Source: Bryopsis sp. KO-2023
Taxonomy: Eukaryota; Chlorophyta; Ulvophyceae; Bryopsidales; Bryopsidaceae
DNA length: 64,000 nucleotides
Assembly: GCA_030272585.1 (NCBI GenBank)
Contig: BSYQ01000003.1
Location: forward strand, 434,001-498,000
Reading direction: 5' to 3'
The notes beneath the pieces were generated by a model. It saw only the letters and a program-made list of their open reading frames with translations. It made no database searches and was not told where the DNA came from. Both the position numbers and the translations under genes were made by a program. Within the stretch, counting starts at the first letter, position 1; each line of letters opens with the position of its first letter. This document shows, piece by piece, positions 54,610-64,000 of the stretch.

Positions 54610-55279
54610 AACTGGTTTCGGAGCCGAAGCAACCCCTACTGCAAGTCGAGTCTTCTTTTCGAAAAGATCGACAGGGAATTTAGCAGTCGAGTTGCAAAAG
54701 ATCAGGTCAACTAGGTCGAAGAAGGTTTCCTCTCGTGTCTGGAACCTACTTCGTGTTGCTGCGCACCAACTTAACGCTGGACGACACAGAACGCACGTTG
54801 CTGCGCCTGATCATTCCCTCGAAGATCGCGCAGGATCTGTAGATCCTCGGACTCTACGACCACACAGCACGGCGTAGTAGAAACGTCAGTTCGTCGCAGA
54901 GTTGTCGACGCTAAACGTGGTTAAACAGAAAGGCAGACGAAGCGGAACCGCTAAGCGGACGTCTTTAGACGGAAACGGAGCTCCGCCAAAAGTTACGCTG
55001 CCAGAAATTGCGCGACAAAGAGTGACAAATTAGTCACGTGGATCACCGGCAAAGTGATTCACCGAACTGACACGTGATCAGCCCGCCGACAAGTCAAGAC
55101 ATTCACCATGGGGGACGACGAGCAGTTATTCCTGGAGTATGGAATCGAGGACGACAATCAAGAGCGCGATGCCCCAGCTGGCGCGCCGCTATATCCGATT
55201 ATCGTCGCTGGAGACATACCTGCTGTCGGACTGCCCTACCAGGCAGAAATGGGCCAGCCGCTACAAGCGTATGGCATAC

Positions 55280-55849
55280 TGAAACGGCTGACTTAGTAGG
55301 CGAAGATCTAGGCGGAAAACAGAGGTTACAGTCTGAGAGTTCCAGGTAGTCGCGGACTGACTGGAATGGGGTAGTTACGTGATGCTCAATGAGAGGCTGA
55401 AACGTAGTGAAAAGAGTTCGAACCAGGTTCAGTATATTCAGTGTCAGGTCTCAGATGGCTGAGAGTTTGGGTAGAGAGTCGGGAGTCAGACTGGAAGGAG
55501 CTTCAGTCTGGGTCCTTAGTCTAGAGGTTATCAAGGGTTATAAAGGGTTAGTCGGAGCTCTGGCTAGAAGGGCTGAGCTGAGAAATGATAGAGACGTTTT
55601 GGGGAGAGCTAGATGATAGCTAGTATTTGTAAGGTTAGGAGATGGGCTGGGAGTTTCTAGAAGCTCTGGGCTGAGAGTATAAAAGGCTGGGGATCGTTGT
55701 AAAGAACAAGCTTGTTGAAATAAGATTCAGTTGTATACTCTCGTGTCTCAGACCTTTCTTACAGAACTTCTGGTCGTCTCCCAACGTGTGTGAAGAACGG
55801 GTTAAGTGGCGGCTGGAAGTATTCAGCCTCAGGAAACAAATCCGTTTCA
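55280..55849 (+). repeat. 5' LTR of element D
   Basis: 570 bp from tgaaacggctgac to aaatccgtttca, matching 62939-63508. TATA box tataaaagg near 55678. Confidence 0.95.
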
Positions 55850-55870
55850 CTGGTTTCGGAGCGAGTTTCT

Positions 55871-56101
55871 ATGCCTATAATCAGAGAAGAAGAATACTGG
55901 TTTGGCGAAGAAGGAGATCCTAGGTTACTGCTTGTAGACCTCTGGCTGGAAGAGAACCCGTTGGAAGTTCTGCACATAGGCGAAGACAATAGTGATACTG
56001 AAAGCACAGGATCAAGCGAATCGAGAACTGAGACGGAGGCGACAGTTGATCTTCCGCTTACCCCTGAAACCCCAACTCAGGAGGAACCCCAACATCAGTG
56101 A
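55871..56101 (+). CDS. Element D small ORF 1
   Basis: 76 aa starting 8 nt after the primer-binding site (MPIIREEEYWFGEEGDPRLL). Strongly acidic, with a Ser/Thr/Glu/Pro-rich tail. No domain recognised. The next ATG is 11 nt after its stop. Confidence 0.55.
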   Translation: MPIIREEEYWFGEEGDPRLLLVDLWLEENPLEVLHIGEDNSDTESTGSSESRTETEATVDLPLTPETPTQEEPQHQ

Positions 56102-56112
56102 GTTCGTTGTCT

Positions 56113-56412
56113 ATGGACCCTTGGCTGGCTCACCTTCTCGATCTTTATTACAGAGTAGAGTGGCAGTATCCCGACGAGGAGCTGGGATTACCGATTGTGC
56201 GGAGGGAAGCTAGGAGGAACGAGGTCCAGTTGAACTACGAAGAACTCGACCTACTCTGCTTCCTGAAAGAGCTGGAAGAACAGGCTGACAAGGAGAATCA
56301 GCCAACCCCAACTACCAAGTCACCTCTCGACTTTCCCACTACATCAAGGTTTTACCGCTACGACGAGGAGGAACGGAACTCCTTGGCCCTGACATCGCTT
56401 TTTCACCAATGA
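56113..56412 (+). CDS. Element D small ORF 2
   Basis: 99 aa (MDPWLAHLLDLYYRVEWQYP at the start), acidic, with a Leu-rich helix near residues 40-55. Its stop overlaps the start of the next ORF as ATGA (56409-56412). No domain recognised. Confidence 0.55.
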   Translation: MDPWLAHLLDLYYRVEWQYPDEELGLPIVRREARRNEVQLNYEELDLLCFLKELEEQADKENQPTPTTKSPLDFPTTSRFYRYDEEERNSLALTSLFHQ

Positions 56413-56768
56413 AAGAGGAGAGGATCCACGAACTAAACGACACCTACCAAGTAAAGTGGACGCTCGCGCAGCCAGGAGTACATAACGTACGGGGGCACGA
56501 GCAAGAGCCGGTTGTGAACTCAGAGGGTCTGGAAATCCCAACTATCAGACCTCTGGGTTTGTTTGGCGACAAGTTTCTGCAGCTGACCCAAGAGGAGCGG
56601 CAGATCGTGAGGACGTGCACCGGAGATCCAGAGAGGAAGAGGGTTCCAGACACCCTCGTAAATCAGGAAGGAGAGTCAGTGGAGCTCCTTGATCGGAAAA
56701 GGCAGTCGAAGAAAGTTAGGGTATCCGAATTTACCTATCCGCGGAATACCCTAACCGAGGATTTTTGA
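56409..56768 (+). CDS. Element D small ORF 3
   Basis: 119 aa (MKEERIHELNDTYQVKWTLA at the start), charged, with a basic patch near residues 95-105. Ends 7 nt before the gag ATG. No domain recognised. Confidence 0.55.
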   Translation: MKEERIHELNDTYQVKWTLAQPGVHNVRGHEQEPVVNSEGLEIPTIRPLGLFGDKFLQLTQEERQIVRTCTGDPERKRVPDTLVNQEGESVELLDRKRQSKKVRVSEFTYPRNTLTEDF

Positions 56769-56775
56769 GGCTGAG

Positions 56776-57771
56776 ATGGAGCAACAGGTGGCTGAGTTGA
56801 GGGCGGCGTATGAGGAGGTAATGGGAAGGTTGAACCGAGTGCAAGGCGTGGTCGAAGAAGTACCGGGAATGCTGAGCACGGCGGTCAATGAGGCTGTGGG
56901 AAGCTCCATTTTGGAGCAACTAACCGACAAAGTGGGAACAGCAATCGGGGCGGCAACTGCAGCACAGGCTGGAACGGCGGCTGGAAGTGGTGGTCGAGGT
57001 AATGACCTGAGAAGCAAGCCAGCCCGACCTGATCTGTGGGGAGGCAGGCAGAATGACCCTCCTATCCAGGACTGGTTGTTCAGCCTCCGAGTGCATTTTG
57101 ACGCCACCCACGTCGAAGATGGAGTCTCGAAACTCCGCCTGGCAGGATCTCTACTGAGAGGGCCAGCCGCGACATGGTGGAGGACAAGAGTGGAGGAGTC
57201 GGAGACTGATGGAGGCCGACCTTTGCCGACGTATGAGGACTTCTGTGAGGAGCTGAAAAACCAGTTCGGAGAACCACATTTTTTGCGCCGCACACGGACA
57301 GAATGGGCGAATTTACGCCAAGGCGGAATGTCTGTGCGGGAATACACGCATCGCTTTAGGCAGCTGATGTTGTATATTTCCGACGCATCGGAGGGCGAAA
57401 AAATACACAGGTTCGTCGATGGTTTGCGAGGGAGGGTTGGTATCGAGACCGACCTCCAAAACCCCAAGACCTTGGATGAAGCTATTCGAGTGGCGGAAAG
57501 GTGGGGAGGAGCTCAATCTGGGAGTTCGATCTTGAATCGAGATCGCGGCGGCGGCGGCGGCAGCGGCGGCGGCGGAAATCGCAGATCGGATCACATGGAA
57601 TTGGACTACGTCGGAAGAAGGCGACAACAGAGACAGCAGAAACAGCGAGGTGATAAAGAGAGAGAAAGAAATAAGCCAGTCTGGAAGAAAGAAAAAGCAG
57701 ACGGAGAGGTGAAGTGTTACAAGTGTGGGCGTCGAGGGCATTACGCTCGAGACTGCCCCTCGCGAAAATGA
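56776..57771 (+). CDS. gag: Element D gag
   Basis: 331 aa: short N-terminal coiled coil, retrotransposon gag domain at about residues 90-230 ([26 protein letters not shown]), Gly/Arg linker, CCHC knuckle [14 protein letters not shown] at the C-terminus. Stop and pol start overlap as ATGA (57768-57771). Confidence 0.92.
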   Translation: MEQQVAELRAAYEEVMGRLNRVQGVVEEVPGMLSTAVNEAVGSSILEQLTDKVGTAIGAATAAQAGTAAGSGGRGNDLRSKPARPDLWGGRQNDPPIQDWLFSLRVHFDATHVEDGVSKLRLAGSLLRGPAATWWRTRVEESETDGGRPLPTYEDFCEELKNQFGEPHFLRRTRTEWANLRQGGMSVREYTHRFRQLMLYISDASEGEKIHRFVDGLRGRVGIETDLQNPKTLDEAIRVAERWGGAQSGSSILNRDRGGGGGSGGGGNRRSDHMELDYVGRRRQQRQQKQRGDKERERNKPVWKKEKADGEVKCYKCGRRGHYARDCPSRK

Positions 57772-60700
57772 GTATGTTAGGTAAACTCGCAGGGTGTGAA
57801 GTTAAGGGGAAGCCTGCGAGTTCGAGGAATTCTAGGAATTCGAGGGATTTTCCGTTGGAAGAAACGTCCAAGGAACCGACTAGACCTGATAACCAAGATA
57901 ACCTAGAAGTCCATTCATTTGATGGGACAGATTTAGACATGACTAAGTTCGGATTTCTAGCAGTGGCTGAAACTGATAACCGAACTAGACAACTGATTAC
58001 TGTGAAAGGGGAAATCTCAGGTTTTGCAGCTGAGATATTAATAGACTGTGGAGCAACTGATTGCTTTTTGGCTCGGAAATTTTGCGAGAAAAATAAGCTG
58101 GAATTAGAAGCACAAGAAGAAAAAGTTAGCCTGGCTGGGGGAAGTACCTTAGAATCAAAAGGGAAGATCAGGGCTACTCTCAGATTTGGAGATTTTGCTA
58201 GTAGGGAGATTTTTCATGAAATGTCTCTTGCTAAGTATGATGCTATATTGGGAAAAACTTGGCTGGCTAAGCATAATCCCCGGGTTGATTTTCGAACGAA
58301 TGAGGTAGTGGTTTCAGACGGGCTGAAAGAACATTTGATTTCTCCGGCAAACCCCGGAGAGGAGGAAGAGGAACAGTGTGTGCTGATGGTGTTTGAAACA
58401 TGTTTGAACAGAACTGACTCTGAACAAAATGTTTCCAGACAAGCTGAACTTACAGCAGAAATCAGACAGGAATTTCCTAACACTTTTGTGGAAGAATTAC
58501 CCAGTGAGATACCCCCTTCCAGAGGTATCGAACACACGATCCAGTTGGAACCAGGCACGGTTCCACAAAGTAAAGCACCTTATCGACTAGGCATCAAGGA
58601 AATGGCAGAACTGAAAACTCAGATTGCAGCCATGTCGGAAAAAGGGTTTATTCGACCGAGTAGATCCCCTTGGGGAGCACCGGTAATTTTTGTACCGAAG
58701 AAGAACGGGAAACTACGCATGTGTGTAGATTATCGGGCATTGAATAAGGTGACGGTGAAAAACGCTTATCCGATTCCGAGGATAGATGAACTGATAGATC
58801 AGCTTCATGGCGCAAAATACTTCTCAAAAATAGATTTGTGTTCGGGATACTATCAAGTCAGGATGGCGAAAAAGGATTGGGCGAAAACTGCTTTTCGAAC
58901 TAGATATGGATCTTACGAATACACAGTTATGCCAATGGGTTTGACAAATGCACCAGCAACTTTTATGAATGTGATGAACGATGTTTTTCGACCACATCTG
59001 GATAAGTTTGTTATAGTTTATCTCGATGATATCTTAGTTTACAGTCGGAACTGGGAAGAGCACAAGGAACATCTTAGACAAGTGTTTCAGCTACTCGAAA
59101 AACACAAACTTTACGTTTCACCGGACAAATGTGATTTGGGGATGACAGAAGTCGAATTTTTGGGACACATAGTCGGAAGAGAGGGACTCTCCGTGGTACC
59201 TAAGAAAGTTTTAGCCATTAAGGAGTGGGCACAACCTCAGACAGTTCGGGATATTAGGTCGTTTTTGGGTTTAGCGAATTATTATCGGAAATTTATTAAG
59301 GGATACTCTGGGATTGCAACGCCGTTACATGAACTAACAAGGAAGGAAGTTAAATGGCAGTGGACTGAAAGTCAGGAGAAAGCGTTTCAGACGCTAAAGA
59401 AGAGCATGCAGGAGGCACCTGTGTTAATAATTCCAGATCCGGAGTTGAGTTTTGAAGTAACTACAGACGCATCGGATTTTGCTATTGGAGGAGTTTTGAC
59501 GCAAGATCAAGGTCAGGGGCAACAACCAGCCGCGTTTGAAAGTCGGAAATTAAATTCAGCTGAGAGGAATTATCCGACACACGAAAAAGAACTGTATGCG
59601 ATAGTCTATTGTTTGAAAACTTGGCGACATTATTTGGGGGCGAGGAAATTTGTGGTTCACACGGACCACGCTCCGCTGAAATATATTCAGACGCAGCCTA
59701 AATTATCCAGTAGACAGGCTAGATGGATGGAAACTTTACAGGAATTTGATTTTGAGATTAAATACAAACCTGGAAAAGAAAATACAGTTGCAGATGCATT
59801 AAGTCGAAGGTCGGAAATGGAATTAAACGCTGTGGCAAAAGTCCGAGCAGGCGTAGTATTTCAGGATCAGGTTAGACTTGCGTATCAAGGGGATGAACAT
59901 TGCAGAGAAGTTATAGCTAATTGGGAAGCTGGTGAAAAAGATCCGCGTTATAGGTGCGATGGCACAAAATTGTGGTATAGTCTGAAAGACAAATGGTTTT
60001 GGTATATTCCAAAGGACAAAGAAATTAGACAAACAGTGTTGGCTGAATGTCACGATCAGGCTGGACATTTTGGGAGACACAAGACTGTCGCAAATGTTCG
60101 AAAAAGATATTATTGGCCTAGATGCACTGAGGATGTCGAACGATATGTTAGGACTTGTGTTGGTTGTCAGAAAAACAAGTCTAGCACTCAAAAACCATTG
60201 GGGTTATATCAGCCAATTCCAGTTCCAGACGAACGCTGGAAAGAAGTTTGTTTAGATTTTGTGGGACCTTTACCTATGACACAAAAGGGTCATGATTATT
60301 TAGTGGTTATGGTCGACCGTTTTAGTCGAATGATCCACTTGGTAGCCACCACTACTGCAGTTACAGCTAGTGGGGTAGCTGAAATTTTCTTTGATACAAT
60401 TTTCAGACATCATGGGTTGCCAGAGGCTATTATTTCCGATCGAGATACTCGTTTTACAGGCCAGTTTTGGCGAAAACTGTGGGAATTAGCGGGAACTCGT
60501 TTAGCCATGTCATCGGGATATCACCCTGAAACTGATGGAATGACTGAAAGGGCAAATCGAGTAGTCGGAGACATGTTGCGAATTTATATTTCGACCATAG
60601 GGGGTGATTGGGACACTAAATTAGTGGCGGCTGAGTTTGCTTATAACTCATCTGTTCACTCATCAACAGGTTTTACACCTTTTTATTTGGTTTATGGGCA

Positions 60701-61313
60701 ACATCCCAGATCTCCTCAGGATTTGTTAGACTCAGGTCCAGTTTCAGATGAATGGTGGACAGTTTGGGCTAAAAGTTTACAGCTGGCTCGGAAAGCGATT
60801 TTGAAAAGCCAACAGCGACAGAGGGCTGTCGCAAACCGAGGGCGGAGGGATGCAAGTTTTGCATTAAATCAGTATGTCTTTTTATCGACAGCTGATTTAC
60901 CTTTACCGCCAATGATGGGCCGGAAGTTGGTATCTAAGTTTTGTGGACCTTTTAGAATTATTGATATTGTGACATCAGTAACTTACAGGTTGGAACTTCC
61001 TAATCACTGGAAAATACATGATGTTTTTCATGTTTCCAAGCTAAAAGCATTTGAAGATGGATCAGAAGAGTTTCCAGCCAGGGCTATTTCTCCACCTCCA
61101 GATCCAGTGGTGTTGGAAGGAGTCGAGGAATATATCGTCGAAAAGATCAAGACACATCGAACCAAACGGCGGAAAAAGAAGAATGTGACAGAGTACTTGG
61201 TTTCCTGGGAAGGATACGGATCGGAAGAGGACCAGTGGCTCCCGTCACATCACTTGGGTAATGCGCAGCAAGTGCTGCAGGAGTATTTACGTCAAAAATC
61301 TTCCATGGACTAG
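57768..61313 (+). CDS. pol: Element D pol polyprotein
   Basis: 1181 aa from the ATG that overlaps the gag stop. Domains in order: aspartic protease ([15 protein letters not shown]), reverse transcriptase ([13 protein letters not shown]), RNase H ([13 protein letters not shown]), integrase finger ([14 protein letters not shown]) and core ([23 protein letters not shown]), chromodomain ([17 protein letters not shown]). Length and order are those of a complete chromoviral pol. Confidence 0.95.
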   Translation: MSMLGKLAGCEVKGKPASSRNSRNSRDFPLEETSKEPTRPDNQDNLEVHSFDGTDLDMTKFGFLAVAETDNRTRQLITVKGEISGFAAEILIDCGATDCFLARKFCEKNKLELEAQEEKVSLAGGSTLESKGKIRATLRFGDFASREIFHEMSLAKYDAILGKTWLAKHNPRVDFRTNEVVVSDGLKEHLISPANPGEEEEEQCVLMVFETCLNRTDSEQNVSRQAELTAEIRQEFPNTFVEELPSEIPPSRGIEHTIQLEPGTVPQSKAPYRLGIKEMAELKTQIAAMSEKGFIRPSRSPWGAPVIFVPKKNGKLRMCVDYRALNKVTVKNAYPIPRIDELIDQLHGAKYFSKIDLCSGYYQVRMAKKDWAKTAFRTRYGSYEYTVMPMGLTNAPATFMNVMNDVFRPHLDKFVIVYLDDILVYSRNWEEHKEHLRQVFQLLEKHKLYVSPDKCDLGMTEVEFLGHIVGREGLSVVPKKVLAIKEWAQPQTVRDIRSFLGLANYYRKFIKGYSGIATPLHELTRKEVKWQWTESQEKAFQTLKKSMQEAPVLIIPDPELSFEVTTDASDFAIGGVLTQDQGQGQQPAAFESRKLNSAERNYPTHEKELYAIVYCLKTWRHYLGARKFVVHTDHAPLKYIQTQPKLSSRQARWMETLQEFDFEIKYKPGKENTVADALSRRSEMELNAVAKVRAGVVFQDQVRLAYQGDEHCREVIANWEAGEKDPRYRCDGTKLWYSLKDKWFWYIPKDKEIRQTVLAECHDQAGHFGRHKTVANVRKRYYWPRCTEDVERYVRTCVGCQKNKSSTQKPLGLYQPIPVPDERWKEVCLDFVGPLPMTQKGHDYLVVMVDRFSRMIHLVATTTAVTASGVAEIFFDTIFRHHGLPEAIISDRDTRFTGQFWRKLWELAGTRLAMSSGYHPETDGMTERANRVVGDMLRIYISTIGGDWDTKLVAAEFAYNSSVHSSTGFTPFYLVYGQHPRSPQDLLDSGPVSDEWWTVWAKSLQLARKAILKSQQRQRAVANRGRRDASFALNQYVFLSTADLPLPPMMGRKLVSKFCGPFRIIDIVTSVTYRLELPNHWKIHDVFHVSKLKAFEDGSEEFPARAISPPPDPVVLEGVEEYIVEKIKTHRTKRRKKKNVTEYLVSWEGYGSEEDQWLPSHHLGNAQQVLQEYLRQKSSMD

Positions 61314-61407
61314 CTCCTGTTTTCCTGAGTTCGGGTTGAGTGTGTGCGAGTGCGAGTGTGTGCGAGAGACAGTTTGGAGTTCGAAAAAGAAAAAGAAAGC
61401 AGACAAC

Positions 61408-62427
61408 ATGGTTGAGTTTGGTGGAGGAGTCAAAGCACTGTTGGAGGAGATTAAAAAGAATGCTGGAGCGATCGAGGGAGTGTCGGAAAGGATCAACAAA
61501 ATGCTGGAGGAGTACCTGAAGGAAGGAACCAGACTGGAAAGAATCCAAGAAAGAGATGAGCAGGAGGCCCTGGAAAAAATGGCAAAGCTGGAGGAGGAAA
61601 AAGAACAACTCAAGCAAAAGATCGGCGAGCTGGAAGAAGAAGGGGGATTTCAGGCGGAAAGAGATAGCTGGGAGGCTGAACGCACTCGGTTGCTCGACGA
61701 CCGGGCGAAATATTTGGCGGAAAATGAGGACCTCAGCGTAAAATTGGCGATGGCGGAAACTTCAGCGGACGCGGCGAAAAGAGAGGCGGAAAAGCTGCTG
61801 ATGGAGGGGGCAGATGAGGAAATGCGCCACAAGCTCGACGGGGTCGAAGACAAGCTGCGGGAAGAGCAAATGCGGAACCAACAGCTCAAGGGCCAGGTAG
61901 ACTTGTTGAAGAGTATGGTGGAGTCCATGTCGGGAAAACCAAGCGGAGAAGTGAAGCACGAAGAGGGGGAAAAACACACTTGCGTGTTTTGTCGCACCCC
62001 AAGCAGCAACTGTCAGCCGACCGGAGAAGACTGCCAACGGCACTGGGTGTGCTCGAATATCGGGTGTCGGGATCGAGTGTGGCTGAGTATCAGTCTGGAA
62101 GTCGATGAGGAAAAACGAGACTGGCGGAGAATGTGGGTACCAGCTGAAACAGGGCCACCAATGGTGCTACACTCGGAAACCTGCAAACTCTGCGCCTTGG
62201 GTTTCAAGTTGGGGTCGGATTATACTCGGGGAGTGTATTTAAAGGCCAAGCGGACCGTGGGCCCCCTGAGAAAATTCGAGGCAGCCGAAGACGATGCAGA
62301 ACCAACGGACTACGATGGGGATTGGGTCGTCAATGAGCCAGGCGGAGACAGTGGACCAGAAGGAAAGAAAAGGAAACCTCCTGGAAGTTCAGGGGGATCC
62401 AGAAATGTGAAACTCAGAAAAGCCTGA
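61408..62427 (+). CDS. Element D third ORF: coiled coil plus Cys/His module
   Basis: 339 aa starting 94 nt after the pol stop. Residues about 10-180 form a Glu/Lys/Leu coiled coil. Module: C192-x2-C195-x13-C209-x2-H212-x2-C215-x4-C220, second pair C259-x2-C262. The tail is acidic then basic. No signal peptide or membrane helix. The spacing matches the third ORFs of A and B. Function unknown. Confidence 0.8.
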   Translation: MVEFGGGVKALLEEIKKNAGAIEGVSERINKMLEEYLKEGTRLERIQERDEQEALEKMAKLEEEKEQLKQKIGELEEEGGFQAERDSWEAERTRLLDDRAKYLAENEDLSVKLAMAETSADAAKREAEKLLMEGADEEMRHKLDGVEDKLREEQMRNQQLKGQVDLLKSMVESMSGKPSGEVKHEEGEKHTCVFCRTPSSNCQPTGEDCQRHWVCSNIGCRDRVWLSISLEVDEEKRDWRRMWVPAETGPPMVLHSETCKLCALGFKLGSDYTRGVYLKAKRTVGPLRKFEAAEDDAEPTDYDGDWVVNEPGGDSGPEGKKRKPPGSSGGSRNVKLRKA

Positions 62428-62938
62428 GTTGAATATTAAAAAAAAAAAAAATATAGGATCAAGAGTGAAATATGATTTTCTGTTGGTAATTGGGTGTTTG
62501 AATTTTATTTTGTTTTTGGAAGAAAAAGGAAAAGAACAGTGAATGGATCAAGTGAGGGTAGAGGGAATTTCTGGAAAACAATTAACATACTGAGTGTGTA
62601 AAAACACTTGTGAGAATTACAGTTTGACTAGAGCTGAGACTGTGTGATTTCCAGTGTGGGCTGTGAAGTCTATTGAACAGGGTTGGGTTTATGTGTGAAC
62701 GGGCTGGGATGGGAAGTCACAGCGGCAGAAGTAACCATAAGCAGAAACCAACATTCAGCTCAAGTCGCAATCGGGAAGTTGTTACGGAAAACGTCGGAGA
62801 ATATTGCTTACAGCTATATCAGAGGTATTCTCAGAATAAGCGAGTTAAGTCACTTGGCAGTTCTGGTGAAGTCGTGCAATACGAACTTAGTGTACAGAAC
62901 ATCGCTGGGTCAGCGATCTCTCTCTAAGGGGGGAGGAG
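62428..62938. other. Element D 3' untranslated part
   Basis: Begins with an A-run (62437-62450), then AT-rich sequence and ends with the polypurine tract. No supported gene. Confidence 0.6.
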
Positions 62939-63508
62939 TGAAACGGCTGACTTAGTAGGCGAAGATCTAGGCGGAAAACAGAGGTTACAGTCTGAGAGTT
63001 CCAGGTAGTCGCGGACTGACTGGAATGGGGTAGTTACGTGATGCTCAATGAGAGGCTGAAACGTAGTGAAAAGAGTTCGAACCAGGTTCAGTATATTCAG
63101 TGTCAGGTCTCAGATGGCTGAGAGTTTGGGTAGAGAGTCGGGAGTCAGACTGGAAGGAGCTTCAGTCTGGGTCCTTAGTCTAGAGGTTATCAAGGGTTAT
63201 AAAGGGTTAGTCGGAGCTCTGGCTAGAAGGGCTGAGCTGAGAAATGATAGAGACGTTTTGGGGAGAGCTAGATGATAGCTAGTATTTGTAAGGTTAGGAG
63301 ATGGGCTGGGAGTTTCTAGAAGCTCTGGGCTGAGAGTATAAAAGGCTGGGGATCGTTGTAAAGAACAAGCTTGTTGAAATAAGATTCAGTTGTATACTCT
63401 CGTGTCTCAGACCTTTCTTACAGAACTTCTGGTCGTCTCCCAACGTGTGTGAAGAACGGGTTAAGTGGCGGCTGGAAGTATTCAGCCTCAGGAAACAAAT
63501 CCGTTTCA
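62939..63508 (+). repeat. 3' LTR of element D
   Basis: 570 bp matching 55280-55849, followed by target duplication catac and the continuation of element C gag. Confidence 0.95.
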
Positions 63509-64000
63509 CATACCCGTACAACCGGATATGGTGGAAGAGGGAGGCGATGAGGAAGCCGACAATGGCCCGCAATTTGATGAAGAGATGGACGAAGAGCCAG
63601 GAGTATTCATCAATCAGCAAACGCAGCACCTGCGCCAAAGCCAAGTGAATGTACATAATCAAACTCTGCACGTTCACAATGACGGTTTGCAGGAGCGCGA
63701 TCTCCAACAATCGCAAGAGCGGTTGTATAGCCAATTGTCGGACGAGGCTGCCCACAGAACAGCCCAGGTCGCCAAACATCTTGATAGTCGGGTAGAGGGA
63801 GCTTGTTCAAGCATGGCTTCCCAAGTACATGATGTGTTGGACTCTACTCTACAGTCCCGCCATCACCAGATTGAAGGACAGCTCAGTGAGAGGTTGGATG
63901 AGCGGATACAAGATCTGGATGCTGCAGCCAAGGGGAGGCTCAGCCAAATGGAAGCTGGCTTGGCGAATATCCGTGATGTCGCCCAGAAAGAGGTGGACGA

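Larger units (their letters stand above)
55280..63508 (+). mobile_element. Element D: Ty3/gypsy chromovirus, 570-bp LTRs
   Basis: 8229 bp, target duplication catac (55275-55279, 63509-63513). Elements A and C give an empty and a filled version of the same site. Order: LTR, primer-binding site (55851-55862), three small ORFs, gag, pol, third ORF, polypurine tract (aaggggggaggag, ending 62938), LTR. The LTRs look identical and all frames are long, so it looks whole and very young. Confidence 0.96.
54422..64000 (+). mobile_element. Element C: A-family chromovirus, 5' part only, holding element D
   Basis: 5' LTR at 54422-54609 (188 bp, close to the element A LTR), primer-binding site at 54613-54624, leader and start of gag (from 55108) nearly identical to element A. 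Element D interrupts it at 55279/63514, after which gag sequence continues to the window edge. The 3' end lies outside the window. Its leader lacks the family-1 MITE and serves as the empty-site control for element A. Confidence 0.93.

Overview
The window is nuclear DNA of a eukaryote. It has spliced genes with GT..AG introns, TATA-like boxes, tRNA-primed LTR retrotransposons and short inverted-repeat DNA transposons. The host genes (triosephosphate isomerase with a long leader, a DPH6 diphthamide ligase fused to RidA-like domains, a four-module Cys-rich protein and a multi-Tudor protein) are mostly intronless. Together with a repeat-dense second half this suggests an alga or alga-like protist, possibly a red alga; that placement is inference and no sequence mark proves it.

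Layout. 1-9 kb: a truncated gene at the left edge (minus strand, mitochondrial-type presequence), then TPI (minus) head-to-head with DPH6 (plus), a zinc-module protein, and a weakly supported spliced gene. 10-15.6 kb: a seven-exon gene for a protein with five Tudor-like domains; its exon phases all agree. 15.6-19.6 kb: AT-rich, nearly gene-free DNA with degraded ORFs. 19.6 kb to the end is a nest of mobile elements.

Mobile elements. B (19580-29665, minus) is a Ty3/gypsy chromovirus with 463-bp LTRs and target duplication ctaac. A (34120-51433, plus) is a second chromovirus with 189-bp LTRs and target duplication tcttc. Its pol gene holds a 6.7-kb non-coding LTR element (39947-46617, target duplication ttgtg), and its leader holds a 465-bp hAT-like MITE. 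The non-coding element carries a second copy of that MITE. C (54422 to the window end) belongs to A's family and is itself interrupted by D (55280-63508, 570-bp LTRs, target duplication catac), a third chromovirus that looks whole. Between and around these lie older remnants of other LTR elements (29.8-33.9 and 52.1-54.3 kb). Four families of hAT-like MITE (six copies, all with 8-bp target duplications) sit in the same region.

Most worth a second look: (1) all three chromoviruses carry a third ORF after pol encoding a coiled coil plus a conserved Cys/His module with no membrane segment; (2) the non-coding LTR element is packed with about 95 sense-strand copies of GCGGA against about five on the other strand; (3) the MITE arms are built from short self-complementary words, and two families share a tRNA-like core; (4) all LTR families, including the non-coding one, use the same 12-nt primer-binding site; (5) element D chains six ORFs with ATGA overlaps or very short gaps.
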